Below, piece by piece: positions 36,558 through 47,076 of a DNA stretch of 64,000 nt (position 1 is its first letter; each line of letters begins with the position of its first letter). The notes under the pieces were generated by a model. The model saw nothing but the letters and a program-made list of their open reading frames with translations, was not told the origin of the DNA and ran no database searches. The position numbers and the translations under genes were made by a program. Source of the stretch: Adiantum capillus-veneris. Lineage: Eukaryota; Streptophyta; Polypodiopsida; Polypodiales; Pteridaceae. Where the stretch lies: NCBI GenBank assembly GCA_014529385.2, contig CM043969.1, positions 29,654,946-29,718,945 on the forward strand. Direction: 5' to 3'.

Positions 36558-37159
36558 ACCTTTGAAGGATTGTATATTTTTTCAATTACATTTTAATTTT
36601 CTCTCCCGTAGTAAAATTACATAGCATTGAAATTTTGGAGCTATAGCTAAGCAAAAAATGGTAAGAAAAGCAAAAGTTGGCCTTGCCTTTTGGCAAGCCA
36701 AAAATAGTCATTTCACCTTAAACAATTTCCACATAAGAGTTCTCTTGCATGGGCCATGCTAATCTTCATTCCAGATTAGCATAACCACCAACCACACACA
36801 CACTGAGAATTTTGCAAGAGATAAACCCGAGCACCAAGTTGATGGATTGCAATCTGTACAGTGGATCATGATCTAAGAGTAAAATCCTAGAAGTGTGCAG
36901 CAAGGTAAGCACCAAACGACACTAACTCAGCATCCCCCTGTAATGCGCTCGCCTAGCTAAGTCCCCTGCACCCCCACAACTCAACAATAGGCTTCATCAG
37001 AGAAGGTGAAGGAAGCACGTAGGGCAAAAAACTTGCTCATATTTGTAACCAAGGGCCTGCATAATTGGCGTGGAGATTATATTTATAGTTGGCATCTTTT
37101 ATTATGCTTATAGTGTGTGCACTCTAAAATTATATTAGGGGCTTTTTGAACTATCTTTA
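36558..37159. other. No protein gene; contains a U6-like fragment
   Basis: AT-rich sequence without a coding frame. The only recognised item is the snRNA-like scrap at about 36725-36767. Confidence 0.4.
36725..36767 (-). pseudogene. U6 snRNA-like fragment
   Basis: The minus strand reads GAAGATTAGCATGGCCC followed by ATGCAAGA, which matches the conserved central part of spliceosomal U6 snRNA (GAAGATTAGCATGGCCCCTGCGCAAGG) with small changes. The first 17 bases match exactly. Further similarity is weak and no U6 promoter (USE plus TATA) was seen. It is probably a retroposed or chimeric scrap of U6. Confidence 0.5.
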
Positions 37160-37239
37160 GCATTCCTTTTTGGCTTGCATCCCTCCACTAGGGATTGTTC
37201 CCCCGAGGCCTCTAGCCCTCTTTGGACCTAGCATGCTTG

Positions 37240-37288
<49 letters not shown>

Positions 37289-38720
37289 ACACACACACAC
37301 CCCACCCCACCCCATTTCTTTTGTGCATACTTTTGTGCTTGAACCCATGGCCCTATCCATGGAGGAAGACATCATCAAGTTCTCCAAAGGCTCGTGGCTA
37401 GAAAAATGTCAATGAATGATGGAGTCGTTCCGATGGATGAAGGGGAAGGGATGACTTCGTGTCCCCCTTCAAATGATGTCGAAATGAAGGGGGGGGGGGC
37501 TCCGATAAGGGGTATGACCCACATGATTAAAATTTATTTTTACAATACAAGGTCCTTACTACACAAGGAATCAACTTTGAGGTGAAGACCCTCAAGGCAG
37601 GGGAGCCCCAGGGGCCAATTAGTACAAATGTGAACAAGGGATCAACATCTTCTATTGCCCTCATACCATGCATCTCATTCGCAAGAAGGCTCAAGGGTTT
37701 AAACTCCAAGGAATACGCTACAGACACAGATGTTGAAGCTGTAAAGGAGGAAGGCCAAGAAAATCCAAAGAATGATAAAGCTCGACTTGAATAGGAGCTG
37801 AAAGAAGTAAACAGCCAGTTAGAATGCGGACCAAATGGTAACAAAAGAACTTGCTCCCAAGTAGAATGCAATGGAATTTTTGAAGACGGATTGGCGGATC
37901 GAGCATATAGTGCTTTAAATAAGACTCTTCCGCGGCAAGTGGAGGTTGCAGAGGCTGAGACTGTTGCAATTCTTCCAACACTTATTAAAAAGCAGCTATC
38001 CACGCAAGCTAAGCTTATGCTCATGTTTGGCTTCAGTGGTGGAGTCCCTAATAGATTTGAGTTGATCCAATGGATTCAAGGACCACAAATTATTGGTCAT
38101 GGGGGGGTAATTGAAAACACCACTTACCTAGCCAAGAGCTTCTGCTCAATCAGATTCAAGGAGGTCTCCAACGTGTCAAAGATCCTACATAAAGGCCCCT
38201 TGATATTTAACAAGACCACTATGTGTGTGGTGCCATGGGAACCAGTATTTCACGTAGTAGAATCGCTCTAGTGGATCCATCTTGTCTAGGTTGAGTTCGT
38301 GGGTCTGCTTAGTTGGATGTGGGATAACATCAGGGTGCTTTCCAGTCAACTAGGAACCCCCTTATTTATTCCTAACAAGAGGGGACTTGGTAGATCCTCT
38401 AACCGAGTTTGCAAAGGCTGGAATATTTCTAAGTCACCACCAAAGATCGTGGTAATCAATGTGGGAGATGGGCTTATCACTAGTCCGCTCAATTTCGGGA
38501 TGTATTGTGGGGCGTGTTTCAAGTGTAGCAAATATGGGCACTTTGCCAAGGATTTACCTATGAAGCTCAATGGGAAAAATGATCATTCAATGCAAGATTC
38601 TAGAGTAGGGCTATGCAACCAGGTCTCTGTGAAGGAAGCGGTTGTGGACGAGAAGGAGAAACAATGTAGGGGCATGTGTAGTGGAAGAAAAAGAGACTAT
38701 GATGTGCGATAATCATCAAA
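37160..38720 (+). pseudogene. LINE ORF1 relic (DUF4283-like plus CCHC knuckle)
   Basis: Plus-strand frames broken by stops read IRFKEVSNVSKILHKGPLIFNKTTMCVVPWEP (37940-38270), the pattern of plant L1-type ORF1 proteins (F-x-V-L-x-G-PW-F-x-x-x-x-L-x-x-x-x-W-P). After a stop come SSQLGTPLFIPN and then CFKCSKYGHFAKDL near 38515-38555, a CCHC knuckle whose final Cys is lost. ORF1 binds RNA in the retrotransposition particle. No ORF2 follows here; the LINE RT relic at 56.3 kb is separate. A 46-base C run lies near its 5' end. Confidence 0.65.
37243..37288. repeat. Poly(C) tract, 46 bases
   Basis: Uninterrupted C run followed by (CA)n and CCCCA repeats. A homopolymer this long may vary or be mis-sized in assembly. 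Confidence 0.95.
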
Positions 38721-38879
38721 TTTCAAGATAATCCTGTGGAAAAGCGGAGCCTCAACATTCATGAGGGCCTAGGCAAGGATAATCCGATGCTCTTACATGC
38801 CTCTATACCTAAACTTATGAGAGTAAAACCTTTGTTGGTTGTGCAAGGACTAGAATTGAAGAGGATCAAAAGGGTGAAG

Positions 38880-39004
38880 TGTCATGCCAAGAGAAAGTTC
38901 GGAGGTCAAGGACAAGCAGCAGGGGCCAAGGGCCGGCTGCCAGTGGGAAGGGATCCTAGGCCTTGGCCCGGTCCTTGACCTCTAGGGTTTCCCTTGGCAT
39001 GACA
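38880..39004. repeat. Inverted repeat made of two facing LTR starts
   Basis: The left arm starts TGTCATGCCAAGAGAAA and includes GGTCAAGGAC; the right arm is the complement, GTCCTTGACC to TTGGCATGACA, ending at 39004. The right arm is the start of the 3' LTR of the minus-strand gypsy, because it abuts a polypurine tract (GGGGGGAGGAA, minus). The left arm follows AAAAGGGTGAA, also purine-rich. The left boundary is approximate. Confidence 0.75.
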
Positions 39005-39547
39005 TTCCTCCCCCCTTGGAGAAGCGTTTTTGTCCTCAAAAAGAAAACTTGGAAACTTCTTCTTAAGAACACCAATGTTTTCCCAAGTGGCACCTTCTTC
39101 CCAATTTGATCTTTCCACTTGACTAAAGCTTGTCAATGTACATGATGACATGTACGCAAATCATGATAGTCTAAAATATGTTCACGTTCATGCGGTTGGT
39201 TAGGAGGTTCAACAAAATCAACCAGAATCTGTTGGTCAATAACATAATTGTCCCCATGCAAGCATTTGGCAATCTATAAAACTTTTAGAGATTGTCCACA
39301 AATAACTTAGCTAACTCTGGAGTTTATTTGCTCACTTGGTTGGAATAAAATTTCATAGTTTATTCAACCGATCTATGACCACCCATACCGAGTCATGACC
39401 ACGTACAGTGGTTGGTAAACCCACAATGAAATCCATAGAGATACTTTCCCATTTACCATAAGGAATCTCTAGTGGAAGCAAGAGACCTCCTACCTTTAGG
39501 CGCTCTGCTTTGTTAACTTGACATTTTTGGCAATGCAAGACATAGTC
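39005..39547 (-). pseudogene. Gypsy integrase/chromodomain piece, right part of the nested element
   Basis: From 39547 the minus strand reads LHCQKCQVNKAERL (second half of the integrase zinc module), then SMDFIVGLPTT and VWVVIDRLNKL (start of the core). Core sequence is then deleted, and a chromodomain-like tail follows with VIDQQILVDFVEPP, HHVH and VKWKD, then the polypurine tract. It continues the frame of the minus-strand pol at 47077-49205, from which it is separated by the solo LTR and copia insertions. Confidence 0.85.
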
Positions 39548-40522
39548 TGTAATGGAAATGGCCCATGAAATTTGAGGATAGCCGAATTAAGAGAATTAGA
39601 GTGAAGATTTTTTATGAGAATACTTTTGAGAACATAGAGGGTGAACTTAATTAGCGGTAGAAATATAACCATTATACTTAATTAACTTGGCATGAACAAT
39701 ACTTTTGCAAGAGAGAGAGAGAGAGAATTGGAGAACTTGACAACACTTGAGGACCGGATTTATGTGGAGTAGGTCCCCCCTCCAATAGGATTTTGTATTA
39801 TAGATTCTCCCATAAAGAGAGACTTGGTATAATACAATCTTGTGTTCCTTGTGACCTTGGTGATTCTATGAAGATGGAAAGCTTCATGCATCACGAGCAT
39901 AACATAAACTTTTTAAAAGCATTAACTGTCCCCGACCTCAGTCCCAAGGCCTCAAACACCTTCGAAGGTGGAGAGAGCTAGCGGGGAATGAGGGTAGGGA
40001 AGAGGAAGAATAATCATTCATTGGAGAAAGAAATAGTTCCTCACTTATCATCACTCTTCTTGCTTAGCATAGCATAATAGCATAGTAATGAAGATAGAGA
40101 AGATGGCAAGATTAAGCATTGAAGCATGGCTCTTGGTTGGATTTGCATTCCATAGCCAAGAGTGTTGGTGTAGGCTCTCAACTTCTCAGCAAGCTTGGAG
40201 AAGGAGATGGAGTTCTTCCACTTTCACCAAGTGAGAATGTGTGAAAAATGAGTGTGTGAGAGGGTGTATACTCCCAAGTACACCCCTTGCTTGCCTTGAT
40301 CGACCCCTCCTTTTAGCTGAAGCTTGAAGCTCATTGGACCCCTCTAAGCCTAGCCAATCACATGCACAATGCATTTCATGGCAACATGGGTAGCATTAGG
40401 CCAAGTGTCCTCCTTACCTCTTTTAGAGAGAGAGAGCTTGAAAATATCTAGATATTTTATAATTGAACTAGAAGCTCATTGGACCCCTCTTTAGCCCAAC
40501 CAATAGGATTCAAGCACACCAG
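39548..40522 (-). repeat. Solo LTR, part 1 (split by copia)
   Basis: Starts TGTAATGG on the plus strand, the complement of the CCATTACA end of the family at 17744-18902. TAGTC at 39543-39547 precedes it and TAGTC at 47072-47076 follows part 2, giving a perfect 5-bp target duplication. No internal gypsy coding sequence lies between the two parts, so it is a solo LTR. Confidence 0.88.
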
Positions 40523-40709
40523 TGTTGGGTTAAAGGCCCGTGTGCCCGGCTGCCCGTTGTTCAGCCGCCCATGTACAGCCATTCATTTACTCATTCATAA
40601 TAACTATACTCATAACTACACATTGTAGTGTGAGTACCACCCCGCCATACACTGTGTCTATCTCCTTCTTCGTGTTGGCTCTCTGTGTGTGTGCTCTCCG
40701 ATCCCAACA
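40523..40709 (+). repeat. 5' LTR of young copia element
   Basis: TGTTGGGTTAAAGG to GATCCCAACA, 187 bp. Confidence 0.97.
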
Positions 40710-40711
40710 AC

Positions 40712-40723
40712 TGGTATCAGAGC
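40712..40723 (+). promoter_or_regulatory. Primer-binding site, initiator tRNA-Met type
   Basis: TGGTATCAGAGC two bases after the LTR, the canonical copia site. Confidence 0.95.
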
Positions 40724-41897
40724 TTGGTAGTGAGAGCATTGAGAGCTTCATCATCATTGTTGAGTGTGTTGAAACTTACTGCTGTTTCATTGCCGTTTTT
40801 CGGTTTCACGCACGCGCGCATTTCTAAAGAGCAGAAGGTTTTTCTGAGCTTGGCATTGGAAGGTTCAGCACTCCGCGAGTATTTTCATTAGGCGTCCTAG
40901 GGTTTAACCCCCCTTTTGGAGCCATTCGTGCCATTACAAATCCCATCCGAGCTACAGACTAGGAGCTGCGTTTTTCAGCTCTCTTTGGTAGTTTTCTGCT
41001 GCCAGAGCTTCCATAGCCATTACAGGTGCCATTGTTGTAGTGTCTTCCACTTACGTGAACCCACAGCTCATTTGAGAGTGTGTAGCCTCTTCTTGAAGTG
41101 GCCTCATACACACAGATAGAGTGGGAGTTTGGCGACATTGTCTTCTTTGACTACAGGTACAGGTACAGGTGCAGGTACAGGTACAGGTACAGGTACGAGT
41201 ACAGGTTACAGGTTACAGGGAGCTTTGGATACAGGTTTCTTCTGTGGTTACAAAACATGTATTTTGACTGTGGGATAGCCATGTATATGGTTGTGGTTTG
41301 AGTGGGAGCTTCTACTCTTCTGAGCAGTCTGTTTATGCGTGTTCTTGAGCTACAGGTTTACATCATCTATGTATGTTGATGGATGTGGATATGGCAGTTT
41401 GACAGACACTCTTTATGCATGATATTGTGGAGATTTGGTTCACTTATACATAGAGCGGGTTTGCTCTTGCTTGCAGTGTTGCGGTTTGAGTACGGACAGG
41501 TACTTGGTTGACAGTAGAGATTGGACTTCGTTGAGCTTGTGCATTGGTTATATGCTCACTTGGATCCATTTATGCTCACGGATTTGTGTAAGCTTGGTCA
41601 GCTTATGTCTCTATTGTGGTTATTCAGACATGGAGTATGTTTATGCCTCTATGACAGCTCATTGTTGATGCATTTTGTGGCACGGTTTGCCTAGGCCGGT
41701 TGAGTTACAGGTGTCACGGGTTTATGCATTTGTTTGTGGATTTCTACGTACGTTTTTTGACCATATTGTGGGCTGATTTATACTCTATGCGTTTGCTCTT
41801 TTGATTGAGCAGCAGGTGTTGTCAGATTTGCAACACTACTTTGTTGTGGCAGTTTGTTGGTTGGTTACAGGTTTCTCATTGTTGCATTCTTGTTGTA
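40724..41897 (+). other. Long leader of young copia element with ACAGGT minisatellite
   Basis: About 1.17 kb of leader separates the primer site from gag. It holds no convincing frame but has an (ACAGGT)n array at about 41152-41219 and further scattered TACAGG words. Some short frames run through it by chance. Confidence 0.7.
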
Positions 41898-44800
41898 ATG
41901 GGCACTAAAGAGGACACAATTTTCAATATTGAGAAATTGGATGGTGCTAATTTCTCATATTGGAAAGATCAGATTTGGGATGTCTTGGTGCAGAAGAAAC
42001 AGATTCGACCTCTAAAGTTGCATGGAGTTAAGCCAGAGAACATGGAGAGGGATGATTGGGAGGAGTTGGATGAGATGTGCAGGTCTACCATTAGGCTTTC
42101 CCTTTCAAAGTCTGTTTATTACAATGTGAAAGATGCACAGGGTGGAGCTTATGAGCTATGGCAACGGATTTGCGATATGTATGATAAGCATTCGGCTGCT
42201 TCTATGGTGTATTGGATTAAAAAGCTTATTGATTTGCGAATGGAGGAAGGTGCTTCCATGAATGCGCATTTGAATGAGTTCAATACAATTTTCAGCCAAC
42301 TTGCTACGCAGGAAATTACGTTTGAGGACAATGTAAAAGCTATGTTTTTACTTGTCACGTTGCCTGAGTCATGGGACACATTTAGGACAGCCATAAGTAA
42401 CTCGGTTCCTGCGGATGAGTTGACAAGTACTAATGTGGAGTCTAGTCTTCTCACGGAAGAGATTAATCGAAAGAATAATGCAGGTAGTAAGTCTTCTAGT
42501 GCAATGGTTGTCAGAGGCAGGACTATGGACAAGTATAAGTCCAACAGGGGTAAATCTAGAAGCAGGTCCCGTGCAGGCACAAGTAAAAAGGATGTGGAAT
42601 GTTTTCATTGTGGTAGAAAAGGCCATTTCAAAAAGGATTTCTACAAGTGGAAAAGGGAAAATGGAGATGGTAAGAAGAAAGACCATGATGCTAAGGACAA
42701 GCCTTAATCCAATGTCAAGATTGAGGAGTTAAATGCAACACGGGGAGAGTGTAGCTCTCAAGATGACCATGTATGTGCTCCGACTAGTGCTACTAGTGAA
42801 GAGCTTGGTGATGTGTTGCTTGCATCCTATTTTGATGACGCTTTTCTTCTCACTCATGAGCGTAGTATGCCTATGGATTGGGTCATTGACAGTGGTGCTT
42901 CTTTTCACGTTACGCCTCATAGGTCGTGGTTTCATGACTATGATGCTTCGAGCACAGGTACTGTCAAGATTGCCGATGGGCGTTCTATGCAGATTCATGG
43001 CATTGGGGATATTCATTTGGCTATGCCAAACTCTACTACGTTTGTCTTGCAGCATGTGCGTCATGTGCCGGCTCTTGCAAAAAGCTTGATTAGTGTGGGT
43101 CAGTTGGATTCACTTGGTTTCAATGTATCTTTTGGTGATGGAGGTTGGAAGATCACTAAGGGCAGCCTTGTTTTGGTTAAAGGTGCTAAGAGGAATACAT
43201 TGTATTCCCTTTGTATAGCTAGTGTGGCTGATCACATTGTGGGGATCACTGAGCAACCTCCTGCTTCTTTATGGCATCAGCGTTTGGGGCATATGTCACT
43301 AAAAGGTTTGAAGTTGTTGGCACGTGCGGATTACATTCCCGTTTTAGATTTTGGTGGTTTTGAGTTTTGTGAGCATTGCCTTTATGGTCGACATGCTCGG
43401 TCTTCTCATAAGAAAAGTGTTCCACACAGATCTTTGGAAAAGCTAGCTTTGGTGCATAGTGATGTATGTGGGCCGATGCCCAATGCTTCTCTTGGAGGTG
43501 CTATGTACTTTGTTACGTTCATTGATGATGCTAACAGGAAGGTATGGGCATACCCCATTCGTAAGAAGGATATGGTGTTTGATATATTTAAGCAATGGTT
43601 GGCTCTTGTCGAGAACCAATCAGGTTGTAAGTTGAAGTGCTTACGTACGGACAATGGGGGTGAATTTATGTCTCATGCTTTCACAACATTATGTGTTGAG
43701 AAGGGTATACGACGCGAGCTTAGTGCTCCCTATACACCTCCTCAAAATGGTGTGGCAGAGCGCATGAACAGGACTATACAAGAAAAAGTCCGTAGTATGC
43801 TTTCTATGGCTGGTTTGTCAAATGGATTTTGGGCTGAAGCTGTTGCCACTTCTGTGCATTTGATAAATCGTTCACCTAGTGTTCCTTTGGGCTTCAAAGT
43901 GCCTGAAGAGGTATGGACAGGTTTGACACCTTCGTATGGTCACCTTCGCGTTTTTGGCTGTGAAGCTTATGTACATGTACCTAAGGCAAAACGCAGCAAA
44001 TTGGATCCGAAGAGCAAGAGATGTATCTTCTTGGGTTATGGTAGCTCTGGTGAGATGGCTTATCGATTGTGGGATCCTATTGACAGGAAGATTGTGCGCA
44101 GCCGTGATGTTGTTTTTCATGAGGACTCTATGTATAGAGCATCACCGCGAACGGTTGAGGTTCGGCGTGTGATATTTGAGGAGGATGGTCATCGGTATGA
44201 TGGTCCCATGGCTGCTCGTGGGCAGCCCATTGACCCTCAAGTGGGAGATCAGCCCTTGTTGGGAGATCATGTAGATGTGGGACAGCCAGATGCACCTCCT
44301 GCACAGTCTTTGAGGCGTTCAGAGCGGCGTGCAAGACAGCCTCAGCGTTTTGTGCCTTCTATGGATTATGTATTGTTGACTGATTGCGGGGAGCCATCAT
44401 GTTATGATGAGGCCATGTCTAGTGTTGACAAGCTCAAGTGGGAGCAGGCTATGCAGTCAGAGATGGATTCGTTGATCCAAAATGAAACGTGGGAGCTTAC
44501 TCCTTTGCCAAAGGGTAAGAAGGCACTACCATGCAAGTGGGTTTACAAGATAAAATTGTGTTCAATGGATGCAAAGCCTAGGTACAAAGCAAGGCTTGTG
44601 GCTAAAGGATTCAAGCAACAGAAGGGCATTGATTTTGACGAGATCTTCTCCCCAGTGGTGAAGATGTCTACTTTGCGTATGTTGTTTGCCTTGGTAGCTA
44701 CAGAAGACATGGAGTTGAAGCAAATGGATGTAAAGACAACTTTCTTACATCCGGACTTGCACGAGGATTTGTACATGGAGCAACCAAGTGGGTTTGTTAT

Positions 44801-45943
44801 TCATGGTTCAAAGAAGATGGTATGCCGGCTTCTTAAGACCTTGTATGGGCTGAAGCAATCATCTCGTGAATGGTATCGTAAGTTTGATGCATTCATGAGT
44901 TCATTGGGTTATGTACGCAGTTATGAGGACCCATGCCTCTATACTCGCAAGGCTGCAGATGGTAGTCTTATTGTTTTGGTTTTGTATGTGGATGACATGC
45001 TGATCGTAGGGAAGTGTATTTCTGATGTGGATGCCTTGAAACATAGGCTACATGAGACCTTTTCCATGAAGGATCTTGGGGATGCCAGTCATATTTTGGG
45101 TATGTGGATCACTCGTGATCGTTCTCGCAAGATGCTCTTTCTTAGTCAGAAAGAGTACATTGACAGGGTGCTTGAGCGTTTTCATATGGAAGGGGGGAAG
45201 GCCATTAGTACCCCGTTGCCTCCATATGTAAAACTCAGCCATGATGACTGCCCTCAGACAGATTTGGAGACTACAGAGATGTCTCAGATTCCCTATGCGT
45301 CAGCTGTTGGTTCCTTGATGTATGCCATGGTGGCTACGCGTCCAGATCTTGCTCATGCATTGGTGTGGTTAGCAGGTACATGTCTAACCCGGGCAAGCAT
45401 CATTGGGATGCAGTGAGAGGTATTCTCAGATACTTGAGAGGGACTTCAGAGTTGTCCCTATGTTATGGTGAGAAGGATATGTCTGTTTGCGGATATACAG
45501 ATTCAGACTATGCAGGGTCAGTGGACTCGAGGAAGTCTACTAGCGGCTATGTGTTCACAGTTGCAGGTGGACCGGTTTCGTGGGCATCACGTTTACAGCC
45601 ATGCGTTGCTTTGAGCACTACAGAGGCTGAATATATGGATGCCACTGAGGCTGCCAAGGAGGCCGTATGGCTCTCACGACTAGTGGGAGATCTTGGTATG
45701 GCTGATGATGCTCCGATTCTACATTGTGATAGCCAGAGTGCCATAGCGTTGGCACGGAATCCTGTCTTCCATGCAAAGACAAAGCACATTGAGGTGAGGT
45801 ATCACTTCATACGAGAGGTGCTAGAGGACAAGCGCATAGAGCTTGTCAAAATACACACTGACGATAACCCTGCTGATCTACTCACGAAGTCGTTAGCCTC
45901 ACAGCGGTTTGCACACTGTAGATCGCTGATGGGTATGGCTTGA
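41898..45943 (+). pseudogene. gag-pol of young copia element, one stop and one frameshift
   Basis: Gag starts MGTKEDTIFNIEKLDG at 41898 and ends with the knuckle CFHCGRKGHFKKDF, whose last Cys is Phe. A TAA at 42705-42707 separates it from the same-frame pol. Pol has protease (WVIDSGASFHVT), integrase zinc module (HQRLGHMS...CEHCLYGR), integrase core (HSDVCGP, LRTDNGGEF, PQNGVAERMN), RT (YGLKQSSREW, YVDD near 44988) and RNase H. A frameshift near 45365 moves RNase H (YTDSDYAGSVDSRKS, STTEAEYM, HCDSQSAI) to the next frame, which runs to 45943. With those two lesions repaired the lengths would be typical of copia. The single stop between gag and pol could be read through, but the missing knuckle Cys also suggests damage. 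Confidence 0.95.
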
Positions 45944-45998
45944 CTTCTTTTGCTGTACTTTGGCCACTTTAAAGGCACACTGCCTTTAAGTGGGAGAT

Positions 45999-46185
45999 TG
46001 TTGGGTTAAAGGCCCGTGTGCCCGGCTGCCCGTTGTTCAGCCGCCCATGTACAGCCATTCATTTACTCATTCATAATAACTATACTCATAACTACACATT
46101 GTAGTGTGAGTACCGCCCCGCCATACACTGTGTCTATCTCCTTCTTCGTGCTGGCTCTCTGTGTGTGTGCTCTCTGATCCCAACA
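45999..46185 (+). repeat. 3' LTR of young copia element
   Basis: 187 bp with the same ends as the 5' LTR and three substitutions. Confidence 0.97.
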
Positions 46186-46382
46186 ACCAGGTGGCTAAGC
46201 ATAGGGAGAGCTTCACATGTGTCCATGTGCCCCTTGAGAAAGGGGGTGCCCTTTGGGTGACTGGGAGGTTAAGTCAAAGATTACCCGAACTTTGGGGCTT
46301 GGGTCCCCCTCCTTTGTAGGGTCTCTTTTTTACTCAAGAACCTTACCCCCCATGCATGGGAAACTTCTCAAGAACCTTCCTC

Positions 46383-46548
46383 ATCAAGCATGACAAGCAC
46401 CTCAAGCACCTTAGTCAGCAAGCACGACAAGCACCTCAAGCACCTTAGTCAGCAAGCATGACAAGCACCTCAAGCACCTTAGTCATCAAGCATGACAAGC
46501 ACCTCAAGCATCTTAGTCACCAAGAATGACAAGCACCTCAAGCTTGGG
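46383..46548. repeat. Minisatellite, unit about 34 bp (CAAGCATGACAAGCACCT)
   Basis: About five units of the form GACAAGCACCTCAAGCACCTTAGTC with point changes, inside the solo LTR. Confidence 0.9.
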
Positions 46549-46693
46549 TCAGGTTCCCACCTCAAGCACAACCCTAGCTTGCCTAAGGTCCTAGGTCTAA
46601 GGACTTTTAACACTAACCTTTGGAGGTATTTAATGAAGCTAACCCTAAGGTATTTTAAGTTCCATTAGATGCATGTTTCTCTTTGATATATTA

Positions 46694-46970
46694 TCTCCTT
46701 TTGGACTCCTATTGAGATGTAACCATCTCTCCTCTTAGTCCCCTGCTGAGATAAGTCTATAGGCACTTATTACACATTGCTCTTTGGTAGACAATCTCCT
46801 TTTGGACCCCTGTTGAGATGTAACCATCTCTCCTCTTGGTCCCCTGCTAAGATAAGTCTAGAAGCACTTATTACACATTGCTCTTTGGTAGACAATCTCC
46901 TTTTGGACCCCTATTGAGATGCAACCATCTCTCCTTTTGGTCCCCTGCTGAGATAGGTCTAGAAGCACAT
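46694..46970. repeat. 101-bp tandem repeat, nearly three copies
   Basis: TCTCCTTTTGGAC recurs at 46694, 46795 and 46896, exactly 101 bp apart. The LTR at 17744 carries this segment in a shorter form. Confidence 0.93.
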
Positions 46971-47076
46971 GTCTCTATTCTAACTCTTGTTCTCGTTTGT
47001 TCTCCCACATTAAATGATCAGTTTAATATGAGAAAATCATTTGGGTTAGCTAGATTTTATATTTTATGACATAGTC

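Larger units (their letters stand above)
40523..46185 (+). mobile_element. Near-intact Ty1/copia element
   Basis: Two 187-bp LTRs differ at only three positions. They are flanked by a perfect 5-bp duplication ACCAG (40518-40522 and 46186-46190). A primer site TGGTATCAGAGC follows the 5' LTR and the polypurine tract AAGTGGGAGA precedes the 3' LTR. Gag-pol is complete in domain order and broken only by one stop and one frameshift. This is the youngest element in the nest and may be mobilised in trans. Confidence 0.97.
46191..47071 (-). repeat. Solo LTR, part 2
   Basis: Ends ATTTTATGACA on the plus strand, the complement of the family's TGTCATAAAAT start. It is followed by the second TAGTC. Compared with the LTR at 17744-18902 it is enlarged by two tandem arrays. 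Together with part 1 the LTR is about 1.86 kb against 1.16 kb for the other copy. Confidence 0.85.

Noticed and set aside
37157-37415. Poly-Pro and poly-Gly frames
   Set aside because: Products of the 46-base C run on the two strands.
38880-39004. Independent 125-bp MITE
   Set aside because: The right arm abuts a gypsy polypurine tract and is an LTR start, so a separate DNA transposon is less likely.
46383-46548. CRISPR-like array
   Set aside because: Units are contiguous and alike with no unique spacers; it is a minisatellite in a plant LTR.
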